A stretch of 64,000 nucleotides of DNA from a virus. Numbering within the stretch: position 1 is the stretch's first letter; every line of letters begins with the position of its first letter. Where the stretch lies: positions 24,452 through 88,451 of IMG/VR virus record IMGVR_UViG_3300031712_000003. The stretch is one strand, 5' to 3'. Made by a program: the position numbers and the translations under genes. Shown in pieces: positions 33,647-40,798 of the stretch. The notes under the pieces were generated by a model. That model was given only the letters and a program-made list of their open reading frames with translations, made no database searches and was not told the origin of the DNA.

Positions 33647-34059
33647 GATGTCACCACCTGTGGGCTTTTGACAAGAGGATCATAAGTCGACGCAGAGGCA
33701 TCACCCTTTTCCTTTCGAGCTAGTTCTTGAGCCTCTCTCCAGGTACCAGTCTCTTCACCATTGTAGTTGGGTTGAAGACTAGCTTTGAACACATGGTCCT
33801 TCTCTTTCTTAGCAACCTCTTCACGCCTCTTCTTGCGATAAGCGTTCTCTTTGATGGACTTCGTTGTCCAACCCCCTGATTCACCCTCTTTTAGGACAAA
33901 TCCAAGGTTGCCAGGAGCAAAACCGATCTTGGCTTCAAGGCCACAATTTTTGCAGGTGAGTTTCCTGGTACCTGCTTGTACCTCGTCGTACGCTGTATAG
34001 GAGAGTCGTTGGTCCCTAGTAGTTCCACATTCGAGACACTCTACTTGGTAAGTCGGCAT
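33643..34059 (-). CDS. Second FmdB-like zinc-ribbon protein
   Basis: From the ATG at 34059 the 138-residue product starts MPTYQVECLEC and has C8-x2-C11 and C36-x2-C39, the FmdB-type zinc ribbon. This start is 22 bases after the upstream stop and follows a GAGG box; an in-frame ATG at 34119 lies inside the upstream gene and is less likely. The ribbon is followed by a Gly-rich region (GGWTTKSIKENAYRKKRREE) and a highly basic helix. It is a distant paralogue of the protein at 19923-20360. A nucleic-acid or partner-binding role is possible but unproven. Confidence 0.75.
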   Translation of the reverse strand: MPTYQVECLECGTTRDQRLSYTAYDEVQAGTRKLTCKNCGLEAKIGFAPGNLGFVLKEGESGGWTTKSIKENAYRKKRREEVAKKEKDHVFKASLQPNYNGEETGTWREAQELARKEKGDASASTYDPLVKSPQVVTS

Positions 34060-34081
34060 ACTTCCTCGATACCGTATACAC

Positions 34082-34912
34082 CTACTTGCTCTTTTTCTTG
34101 ACTGGGATGGACCACCCACGAACCTTAGTCATCACTGCTGCAACATGTTTACAAACTCTGTTGTTTCGAGCAGGATCTTTGATGTTAGGCGTTGAAGCAG
34201 TACCCACTGGTTTTCCATCGAGGTACTTCTCACCCTTGGCGTGATACTCGGATCCCAACCATCTCCAAGCCTTGCACGAGCATGAAAAGTTGACATCCAT
34301 CTTGGCGAGGGCAATCATATTGCCCTTACGAACCGCCTTGAGTCTGACCATCTTTGGTCCGTTGCCACAGTCAACCGAGAAGATCCATCTGAGGTTTGGT
34401 ACGTCGGTCCTCTTGGTAGTCGCTACACAGGAAGTCGCCCTCTCATTGACCTTCGGGTTCAACCCCTGTTCAATCTCGGAGAGCTTGGAAGCTACTCGTA
34501 CTGGAGCCTCGAGAGATACTGGAACCTCATGCGCGCACCTGAGCAACCAGAGCTGGGCTACATTTTCAACTATTGAAGCGTTATGCCGATGAGGGATACC
34601 ATCTCGATAAGGGTACCGAGTGATTGAGTCATCATCCACATGAGGTCCCGGGCGCCGATAGGTTGGTCTGGCCTGTGAGTGATCAATCTCGTCTTGCTTG
34701 TTCTGATCCTTCAACAGGTCGTCAGCGTCGTCAACCTTGTACATCGAGCTATCCTCGACATCTGGCTTACGCTCACCCTCATCATCTGGCTTCGCGAAGG
34801 TAGCTGACCCTGGGATGTCAGAATCCAAACCGACGCCCTTCTGAGACGGACCTGTCCCAGGCAGCCCTGACTCTGCTATTGGAGACCACAAGGTTGTGCT
34901 ATCCTTGTTCAT
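34082..34912 (-). CDS. SWIM-type zinc-finger protein
   Basis: The 276-residue protein starts with an acidic, disordered ~110 residues that include SPIAESGLPGTGPS. A domain with an actin-like mix of strands and helices follows. Near residues 209-256 it carries CSCKAW...(~40)...RVCKHVAAVM, the C-x-C-x(n)-C-x-H pattern of SWIM zinc fingers, known in transposases and recombination factors (Sws1) for DNA or protein contact. The C-terminus is basic (VKKKSK). It overlaps the upstream helical gene by ATGA. It could be a DNA-binding head protein or a recombination/regulatory factor. Confidence 0.7.
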   Translation of the reverse strand: MNKDSTTLWSPIAESGLPGTGPSQKGVGLDSDIPGSATFAKPDDEGERKPDVEDSSMYKVDDADDLLKDQNKQDEIDHSQARPTYRRPGPHVDDDSITRYPYRDGIPHRHNASIVENVAQLWLLRCAHEVPVSLEAPVRVASKLSEIEQGLNPKVNERATSCVATTKRTDVPNLRWIFSVDCGNGPKMVRLKAVRKGNMIALAKMDVNFSCSCKAWRWLGSEYHAKGEKYLDGKPVGTASTPNIKDPARNNRVCKHVAAVMTKVRGWSIPVKKKSK

Positions 34913-35577
34913 TTCTTGTAGTTAGCGAAGTCACTTGCAGACCACTGAGTGTTCACCTTGTTTGCCGCGGTAAAGAAGACATCCGACAAGGCATTTTTCC
35001 CATCTTCCTCCAACTGACCTATAGCATTGCCAATCGATTGAAGAATGATGAAAAGTTGTCGTTTAGAAGCTTGGGGCTTCTTCTTCTTGAGTACCTTCAA
35101 GGTTTCAATTGCGGCATCAATCTCAAGCCGATACCGACTCAATGGATCTTCACCCTCGGCAGCTGACTTGAAGTTGTCCTTGTGCTCGTCGTTCATCTCC
35201 TTCCACTTCTTGGAGTCTTCTGGATTCATATTCTGAGTAGGGTCCGCAGGCTTACCCTCCTCGAACCGACTCCTACGAGCTTCTTCAGTAGCGTAGATGT
35301 TCCAGCGACGATTAACCCAGCCAGAGGCTGTCTTCAATGATTCGGCGTATAGGTCTAGCACGATTGGACTACTCCTCGTTGTTTGTACAATACCCCTGAC
35401 AAGGCTACCTAGAAGCTTCTTAAGCTCTACCAACCGCTCGGAGTCACTCGAGTCCTTGTAGGACCCCAATACCTTCTGGGCAGCTGTGAGGTCTAGTAAC
35501 AACTGACTGATGCCATCGTTTACTTTGGTAATGGCCCTAGATAGTTGTTCCTTAGACGAGGAGGTAATTGAGTTCAT
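34909..35577 (-). CDS. Helical protein of unknown function
   Basis: From the ATG at 35577 the product has 222 residues, nearly all helical, with Lys/Glu-rich coiled-coil parts (SERLVELKKLLGSLVRGIV near residue 45; ETLKVLKKKKPQASKRQL near residue 155). An in-frame GTG at 35652 would overlap the upstream gene by 43 bases and has no ribosome site, so I reject it. The stop overlaps the SWIM-protein start. It sits with another helical protein and may form an assembly or scaffold complex with it. No family was recognised. Confidence 0.6.
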   Translation of the reverse strand: MNSITSSSKEQLSRAITKVNDGISQLLLDLTAAQKVLGSYKDSSDSERLVELKKLLGSLVRGIVQTTRSSPIVLDLYAESLKTASGWVNRRWNIYATEEARRSRFEEGKPADPTQNMNPEDSKKWKEMNDEHKDNFKSAAEGEDPLSRYRLEIDAAIETLKVLKKKKPQASKRQLFIILQSIGNAIGQLEEDGKNALSDVFFTAANKVNTQWSASDFANYKK

Positions 35578-35609
35578 GGCGGACTTACCCTGTGGATCGA
35601 TGACTTGAC

Positions 35610-36713
35610 TTACTGATGCTTGTCCTTGACTACGTCCTTGTTCTTCTCCCACTGGTCAGCGATCTCGTTGAGTTGCTCCTCACTGAGGTTCGGGTTGGCA
35701 CTCTTGAAACCCTTCATGACCTCTTCACGAGAATTGGCTTGAATTGGACCCATAGCCTCAAGGGCTTGCTGGGAGGTCTGAGAGAGGGCCATCAGGACTC
35801 GACGAACCCTCAGGCTAGCCACATGCGGGGGGATGCGAGCTGCTTGGATCTCATCAGCGATCCGACGAAGGGCGGTTGCGATATGATTGGTAGAAGCTGC
35901 TCTGAACATGGATGATGTCTTTCCTTGCTGATTACTGGATGCTGAGAAGTTGTAGACAGCCTCATCGGCTACCTCGGTTTGAAACCTTCGCCAGGCTGCC
36001 TCAGCCTTGGGCCCAACCAAGAACGTCTTGTTATTGGGGAAGTACAAAACCCGGTCACCCGCTTTGAAGGGGGTTCCATCCTGTGCCTTCCCAGGATACC
36101 GAGCCTCCAACCAATGAGGATCTCGTGGAACGTAACGTGCGATTACCTTGTAGGAGTGCTTGATCTTCTTCAAGGACTTGGCTGCGAGGCTTTGAATATC
36201 CTCAACCTGATCCTGCATTTGAGGCGGTATGGACTTGCGAAGTCGGGCGACCTCTAGAAGAATGTGTTCTAGATTTGCAGTTAGTTCGTTGATGTCACGA
36301 ATCGCCAACTCAGTAGCCATCCTAGGCTGACCCTCAGGCAATGGTTGAATGAATGGTGACCTACGGTCAATCTGCCGTAGGCGAGTATTCCGAAGTACGT
36401 CTTCCAATTCTTCAACCTTTTCTGGTTTGAGCTGAGTCTTCAACTCCTCGTAATCCAAACGAGAAGCGGCCAATGCCGTAGCGGCCAATGCTTTATCCAG
36501 CTTGAACAAGGCATCCGGTATGCCGTAGATGGTATCACCCGCGATCTCATAGAAATGATCCCGACTGGGGGATGTAGATATCAGGCGCACTGCCTGACTT
36601 ACGAACTTCTTGAGCTGCTCACAACGAAGACGGGCGTCAGTGAGCTCCTCCATTATGTAAATGAGGGCTCCCCCTTCTTTGTGCATAGTACCCGTCTGAT
36701 TGGCATTGTCCAT
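35610..36713 (-). CDS. Helical protein of unknown function with SH3-like insert
   Basis: The 367-residue protein is helical at residues ~15-195. It then has a short beta segment (GTPFKAGDRVLYFPNNKTFLVG, about residues 210-232, here split as GTPFKAGDRVLYF and NNKTFLVG) like an SH3/KOW strand pair, followed by further helices. It starts right after a 14-bp perfect stem-loop, and no ribosome site is visible; later in-frame ATGs at residues 10 and 21 are possible starts. Function is unknown; it may be a head-internal or tail-assembly protein. Confidence 0.65.
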   Translation of the reverse strand: MDNANQTGTMHKEGGALIYIMEELTDARLRCEQLKKFVSQAVRLISTSPSRDHFYEIAGDTIYGIPDALFKLDKALAATALAASRLDYEELKTQLKPEKVEELEDVLRNTRLRQIDRRSPFIQPLPEGQPRMATELAIRDINELTANLEHILLEVARLRKSIPPQMQDQVEDIQSLAAKSLKKIKHSYKVIARYVPRDPHWLEARYPGKAQDGTPFKAGDRVLYFPNNKTFLVGPKAEAAWRRFQTEVADEAVYNFSASSNQQGKTSSMFRAASTNHIATALRRIADEIQAARIPPHVASLRVRRVLMALSQTSQQALEAMGPIQANSREEVMKGFKSANPNLSEEQLNEIADQWEKNKDVVKDKHQ

Positions 36714-36722
36714 CGAACAGAA

Positions 36723-36762
36723 GAAGCTACAAGAGGACTAACGATCACCCTCTTGTAGCTTC
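36723..36762 (-). terminator. Perfect 14-bp stem-loop
   Basis: GAAGCTACAAGAGG (36723-36736) pairs perfectly with its complement at 36749-36762 around a 12-base loop. It lies 28 bases after the stop of the 429-residue gene and nine bases before the next ATG. It could be a terminator (a weak T/C-rich tail follows) or a translation-control hairpin, since it abuts the start region. Confidence 0.6.
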
Positions 36763-36790
36763 ACATTGGGACACTTGATGTGGATGTAAC

Positions 36791-38080
36791 TCAGCTCTGG
36801 AAGGCCTCTGGGAATTCCTCCATGAGCAACTTCTTGAACTCATCACTCTCAGCAGCAAAGACTGCTCTGATGATGTCAGGGCGCTCCTCATAGTTCAACC
36901 GAATCATGGCCAAACGCTTCTTCCAATGAGCGGAGAAGTTGTAATCATCAGGGAAGTCACTGCAGAGAGCCTTGGCGACTATCTTACGGTAGTCCGCGGT
37001 CCCGTCACTCTCGATACGAGACTTAGGCTCCTCACCGGTAGGTAATGCCGATGCCATCTGGGGCTCAACCTGTGCCTGCTGCTTAAACCCAGTCTTAGGT
37101 CCATTGGTATTCCGGAACGTGATCCCTTCTTGCTCAATGACCGACTCTCGGGGCTTCTCAGTGGACCCTGAGGCGTCATAGATTTCTGTCCCACCACCAG
37201 AGGTAACTCCGACCGAGATACCCTCCACGGTTTTAGTCTGGGTTGGTGCAACCCTTCCGACAACTGGTGAGCCTGAGGCTGACATCACTCGAGCCTTGGG
37301 TTGTGGCTGGGCCTGTTGCTTCATCCCAGGCTGATTCATCGTTGCCAAGTTGGTTGTGACAGCTGGTGGAGGCACATATCCAGGCGTCCTACTCTGGATG
37401 TCATCCTTGCGGGCTTCTTTCTCCGCAACGTATACCGCGCGCTCTCCTTCGGTCATCCTGGAGAGTAGTTCTTCTTCAGAGATCCCCTCCCCAGGTTGAA
37501 TCTTCACAAGTTCAGCATCTCGAATGGCTGTCCCCACATTATTGGGGGTAACCTGCAGCCCAGTCTTCGCCGCAGTCCTAAACGCCCGAGGAACCTCGAC
37601 TCCAAACTCAGCCCCACCAACGAGTTCAGTACTACTCCCGCGCGCAACGAAGGCTCCTGATCGCCCCTGGGACTGTCTAACTTCTGCAGTCCGTTGATTG
37701 GCTTGCTGGGTCCTCTCAGAACGACTCATCACGATCCGCTCGTCTGACTCCACCGTAACGATAGCTGACTTCTTTGGAGGAGACAGCGGATTGGTACCTA
37801 GGTCGTTCGCTGGACGAACCCCAATGTTTGCCGAAGGAGCTGCCTGTTGAGGAGCTTCAGGGTCATACTCTTCAGCTGGGACAACCCAACCCATTCGGAT
37901 AGCTCCTCGAAGGGTCGGTAATACGAACCGATTGCCATTCAACTCAACGTTAGTACCATCGAATAGGATCTCCATCCCTGCATAAACACTGTAGTTGGTA
38001 CCACCTAGTGTGAATGACTTCGTTGAGATGTAGCGCCCCATCTTCCCCGGCATGAATCTGATCTGGGTCTGTTGTTCCAT
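36791..38080 (-). CDS. Virion-associated protein of unknown function
   Basis: The 429-residue protein has an N-terminal beta domain (residues ~5-70; RYISTKSFTLGGTNYSV, FVLPTLRGAIRMGWVV), a long disordered Pro/Gln/Ser/Thr-rich middle and a helical C-terminal domain (residues ~355-429; KIVAKALCSDFPDDYNFSAH). AGGAGA precedes its ATG well. Such a bead-string-bead layout is common in head or tail accessory proteins. No enzyme motif is visible. Confidence 0.65.
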   Translation of the reverse strand: MEQQTQIRFMPGKMGRYISTKSFTLGGTNYSVYAGMEILFDGTNVELNGNRFVLPTLRGAIRMGWVVPAEEYDPEAPQQAAPSANIGVRPANDLGTNPLSPPKKSAIVTVESDERIVMSRSERTQQANQRTAEVRQSQGRSGAFVARGSSTELVGGAEFGVEVPRAFRTAAKTGLQVTPNNVGTAIRDAELVKIQPGEGISEEELLSRMTEGERAVYVAEKEARKDDIQSRTPGYVPPPAVTTNLATMNQPGMKQQAQPQPKARVMSASGSPVVGRVAPTQTKTVEGISVGVTSGGGTEIYDASGSTEKPRESVIEQEGITFRNTNGPKTGFKQQAQVEPQMASALPTGEEPKSRIESDGTADYRKIVAKALCSDFPDDYNFSAHWKKRLAMIRLNYEERPDIIRAVFAAESDEFKKLLMEEFPEAFQS

Positions 38081-38088
38081 CTTGGTCT

Positions 38089-38124
38089 CCTATAGGGGGT
38101 GTTTACCCGACTACCTATAGGGGG
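38089..38124. repeat. Direct repeat CCTATAGGGGG pair upstream of the 429-residue gene
   Basis: CCTATAGGGGG occurs at 38089-38099 and 38114-38124, 25 bases apart. It is followed by the 14-base word GGGCCTATAAGGAG that recurs at 32721. The core CCTATAGG is a palindrome. It lies just before the ribosome site of the 429-residue gene and may be a regulator-binding site. Confidence 0.4.
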
Positions 38125-38136
38125 CCTATAAGGAGC

Positions 38137-38649
38137 TTATCGATTGCCGGCGGATGGGGTGCAAAACTCACATGTCGACTTAGGCTTGTTCTTATGCCAC
38201 CTCAAATGAGTGTAGTAGCGTCCCATCCTACTTCTATCTTCTGGGCTAACCTGGTCCAGATTCACGCTACTAACCCCATCATTGAGGGTGGTGGAGATCG
38301 CTCTGCCAGAGTATGGCAAAGGACCACCGAACTCCCATAAGAGTATCTCCTCAATTACTGGGTAGCCAAGTCCTACTCGACACTCATTGATGAAGAGTAG
38401 CAATTCAGGGGTCACCCTAAAGAACCCTCGACTGAGGGTTATACGAGCCTCGATGAACAACTCGTGTACATACTGTTCGGAGAGGTCTGTCCAGGCAAGG
38501 AGCGCGACCCTACGGAATGTACTTGCTCTGATGTTAGTGAGACGATTACGGATACAACTACTAGTTCCAACCTTGACTACTTCTGGCTCAACTAAGGCGA
38601 AGTAGGTGCCCTTACCAGATGGGGCAGGAAGGTCTACGGTGATTCCCAT
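38137..38649 (-). CDS. GIY-YIG-like (T5orf172/MUG113) nuclease-fold protein
   Basis: The 170-residue protein has GTYFALVEPEVVKVGTS at residues ~14-30 and RLTNIRAST soon after. A Glu-His pair (YVHELFIEARI) and a FFRVTPE strand follow. This matches the T5orf172/MUG113 branch of the GIY-YIG fold, whose members are predicted nucleases. The C-terminus ends in a short CEFC motif after HLRWHKNKPKS, possibly half of a zinc site. It stands alone between two hairpin-bounded spacers, like a free-standing mobile endonuclease. Cleavage activity is not proven by the sequence. Confidence 0.7.
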   Translation of the reverse strand: MGITVDLPAPSGKGTYFALVEPEVVKVGTSSCIRNRLTNIRASTFRRVALLAWTDLSEQYVHELFIEARITLSRGFFRVTPELLLFINECRVGLGYPVIEEILLWEFGGPLPYSGRAISTTLNDGVSSVNLDQVSPEDRSRMGRYYTHLRWHKNKPKSTCEFCTPSAGNR

Positions 38650-38661
38650 CGGTTAAGCCAT

Positions 38662-38703
38662 TAGGTGTCGTGGGATAGCTGTAAGCTGTACCCACGACAC
38701 CTA
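38662..38703 (-). terminator. Perfect 13-bp terminator-like stem-loop
   Basis: TAGGTGTCGTGGG (38662-38674) pairs with its complement at 38691-38703 around a 16-base loop that itself holds AGCT-GTA-AGCT. It lies 10 bases after the HU-like stop and just before the GIY-YIG start. No T-run follows. Confidence 0.65.
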
Positions 38704-38713
38704 CAGACGATTG

Positions 38714-39064
38714 TTACTTCTTGGCAGTCTTCTTGGCTTTCGGCGTAGCCGTCTTCTCTGTTGCCTGGACAACTCCAACTTCCACCTTGATGGCCTTCAG
38801 GAATCGGGCCTTCAGTTTCTTGGACGGTGGCTTGGCGGCAACAGTCATCTCTTTGCCGGTGGCAGGGTTGCGCGCCTTGCGCTCCGCCTTGGCGGGGACG
38901 TTGACGAGTGCGAATTTAACCACACCCGGGAGTACGAACTTCTTGTCCTTACGGAGACTCTTGGCCGCAACCGTAGTCAGAGCGACCAAGAACCCACGAA
39001 CGTGGGACTTGGTGGTGCCTTCCATCTCGCCAGCAACAGCCGCAATCAGTTCAGTCTTAGTCAT
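38714..39064 (-). CDS. HU/IHF-family DNA-binding protein with Lys/Ala tail
   Basis: From the ATG at 39064 the 116-residue product begins MTKTELIAAVAGEMEGTTKS, the N-terminal helix pattern of HU (TKxELIxxVA). It continues with LPGVVKFALVNVPAKAERKARNPATG, the beta-arm entry where HU proteins have RxxRNPxTG. The core is followed by a Lys/Ala/Pro-rich tail (ATPKAKKTAKK), like histone H1. AAGGA lies nine bases before this ATG; a longer frame to 39133 is discounted. It should bend or coat DNA, perhaps during replication or packaging. It is a single-gene unit ended by a strong hairpin. Confidence 0.85.
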   Translation of the reverse strand: MTKTELIAAVAGEMEGTTKSHVRGFLVALTTVAAKSLRKDKKFVLPGVVKFALVNVPAKAERKARNPATGKEMTVAAKPPSKKLKARFLKAIKVEVGVVQATEKTATPKAKKTAKK

Positions 39065-39179
39065 AACGCATATTCCTTCATCTGGGTTGTTTTTGCGGAA
39101 GGAACACTCTCCACTCCGTCTACTTCGTAACAACTACACCACCAACTAATGATTTAGCGGGGGCGGTATAGAAATAAAT

Positions 39180-39647
39180 CTAGGGGGTCACAACTTCACC
39201 ATCGACGGGTGACTCTGAGCTAGTCCATAAGGTAGATAGCTCTACTTGATCATCAGAGGCGACAGTCAACATCGCCTGCTGAGCAAAAGCAGCCTCCTCC
39301 TCACGAGCTTTTAGGAAGAGGGCTACCCTACCTTTGATCTCATCGTAGGCTACTCTCAAAGCTTCCTCTTCAGAGTATGCTGATCCTCTGAACTCCTGAC
39401 TGAACACGTTCTCGAATACTTTTGGAGCTTCGGCTACGTCTTCAGCACCGGGTTCTTGATTTAGGATACTCAGGTCACCAGTGTACTTGTCCCCAGACAA
39501 CTTGATGACCACTTCCCAAAGAGGGTTTGAGGGGAGTACCTCGACCGGGCTATTTTTGAACTCGAAGGTGACACTCGTAAGGGCGTTACGGTTGATCGCC
39601 TTCCCATAGAGGTGGAGGGCCTCTGAAATGGTGGAGAGGATGCTCAT
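39180..39647 (-). CDS. Small acidic protein of unknown function
   Basis: The 155-residue product (ATG at 39647; an in-frame GTG at 39662 is possible) has a beta start (SVTFEFKNSPVEVLP), then an acidic middle and a helix (EEALRVAYDEIKGRVALFLKAREEE), and an acidic end. No strong ribosome site is seen. It lies between the HU-like gene and a LAGLIDADG gene. No family was recognised. Confidence 0.55.
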   Translation of the reverse strand: MSILSTISEALHLYGKAINRNALTSVTFEFKNSPVEVLPSNPLWEVVIKLSGDKYTGDLSILNQEPGAEDVAEAPKVFENVFSQEFRGSAYSEEEALRVAYDEIKGRVALFLKAREEEAAFAQQAMLTVASDDQVELSTLWTSSESPVDGEVVTP

Positions 39648-39731
39648 GCCAATTGGGTACACCGGAAGTCAGCGCCCCCAAGAACCAAAGAGGATGAAAA
39701 ATCAACTCTTTGGCTACACGGCCAGTTACGG

Positions 39732-40679
39732 TCAGCGGTCTTTGTCGCGAGAGGGGCGCCCAACCACCCGCTCATGTTCAATACCGTGCTTCGTCAAGTG
39801 CCTGCTGACAGTAGATGCTCCTACCCCAGTCAGTTTGGCAATCCTTCGAATCGGAACTCCCTTAGACGCCATCTCTCGAAGAGTATCTTCAGGAGCCTTC
39901 TCTCGAACTTGGTAGTGTGGGCCTTGAAAGCCAAAGTGCAACTTGTAGTGCATGAACTCCGGCATGTGAGGCCTCACCAGAGAAATGAATAGGTGAGCCT
40001 GGTCCTCCCCCTCGAAGATGAACTCCCCCGTGTTGCCTTTCTTCAGATCCCATCGTGGATTGAGACTGAACTTACGAAAGATAGCCTGTGCAACATCACG
40101 GCTCTTTGACCCCATGCCGAAAGTAATACGAGGCCACCAACCAGAGGTTCCATCATCCATGAACCAGATCGCAAGAGCGAGAGCATCAACTAGATCAACC
40201 ACCTGCGGTTGAAGCTGTTTAGGTCCAAGTTCCGGGTAAAACAACTCATGCCAGGGAAGCATGGTTTCGTGAGAGACGGTCTCACACCTAAAACCAGGGA
40301 ACTCACCTCCAAGCGTCTTCCATAGAACTGGGCGCAGCCCTAACTGAACCCAAGAACCCCACTCCTTGCTCTTCCACTCCAAGTACTCTCTCTGATCCTC
40401 GCAATGATTCTCGGAGTACCTAGCTACATGGGTACTCTTTGAGATCCTACCGTCACCTAGCATTGAACCCACAAGAACAGATCGAAGCCGACCTTCAATA
40501 GGGGTTACCTCATGTCGCTCAGTTCGACCTAAGGTCTCAATCCCCCAACGATGTCTCCACCGACGGATATGCTTCAGAGGGCACCCTACCTGAGCAGCAA
40601 TCTCGGAGTCCGTAAGCTTGGCCTCCAAGTACAAGGTTCGAAGTTCAGCTTCAGATATTGGACAAGGTACGAGCTTCAT
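39732..40679 (-). CDS. LAGLIDADG homing endonuclease with flanking helix-turn-helix motifs
   Basis: The 315-residue product contains two LAGLIDADG-type helices: RSVLVGSMLGDGRIS (about residues 66-80) and DALALAIWFMDDGTS (165-179), each with the Gly-Asp-Gly or Asp-Asp-Gly metal-binding end. It is flanked by an N-terminal HTH (TDSEIAAQVGCPLKHIRRW, ~23-41) and a resolvase-like C-terminal HTH (IRRIAKLTGVGASTVSRHL, ~275-293). It is a free-standing single-chain homing endonuclease that should cut one DNA site and promote its own spread. It lies just beyond the major capsid gene's terminator. In-frame starts at 40694 or a TTG at 40712 are possible. Confidence 0.88.
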   Translation of the reverse strand: MKLVPCPISEAELRTLYLEAKLTDSEIAAQVGCPLKHIRRWRHRWGIETLGRTERHEVTPIEGRLRSVLVGSMLGDGRISKSTHVARYSENHCEDQREYLEWKSKEWGSWVQLGLRPVLWKTLGGEFPGFRCETVSHETMLPWHELFYPELGPKQLQPQVVDLVDALALAIWFMDDGTSGWWPRITFGMGSKSRDVAQAIFRKFSLNPRWDLKKGNTGEFIFEGEDQAHLFISLVRPHMPEFMHYKLHFGFQGPHYQVREKAPEDTLREMASKGVPIRRIAKLTGVGASTVSRHLTKHGIEHERVVGRPSRDKDR

Positions 40680-40744
40680 GCTAGACCGTACCATGTAGCT
40701 TTGAGGTGTCAACGACTCGGTTCAATATGGTGCATTAAAGAGGA

Positions 40745-40774
40745 AGGCCGGGAGTCCTCTCGGAAACCCGGCCT
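40745..40774 (-). terminator. Terminator after the major capsid gene
   Basis: A perfect 8-bp GC-rich stem (AGGCCGGG / CCCGGCCT) with a 14-base loop, followed on the minus strand by TCCTCTTT, lies 25 bases after the capsid stop. A second small inverted repeat (AGCCTA-GT-TAGGCT) overlaps the stop codon. Confidence 0.75.
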
Positions 40775-40798
40775 ACACTCAATTCAGCCTAGTTAGGC

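Noticed and set aside
34060-34119. Upstream ATG for the second FmdB-like protein
   Set aside because: It would add 20 basic residues before the zinc-ribbon start and overlap the SWIM gene; the ATG at 34059 has a GAGG box and the family-typical MP-x-Y start.
35578-35652. GTG start giving a 247-residue form of the helical protein
   Set aside because: It overlaps the upstream gene by 43 bases and has no ribosome site; the ATG at 35577 is preferred.
40674-40712. TTGACA followed 16 bases later by TACGGT as a sigma-70 promoter for the LAGLIDADG gene
   Set aside because: The -10 matches only three of six bases and lies almost on the start codon.
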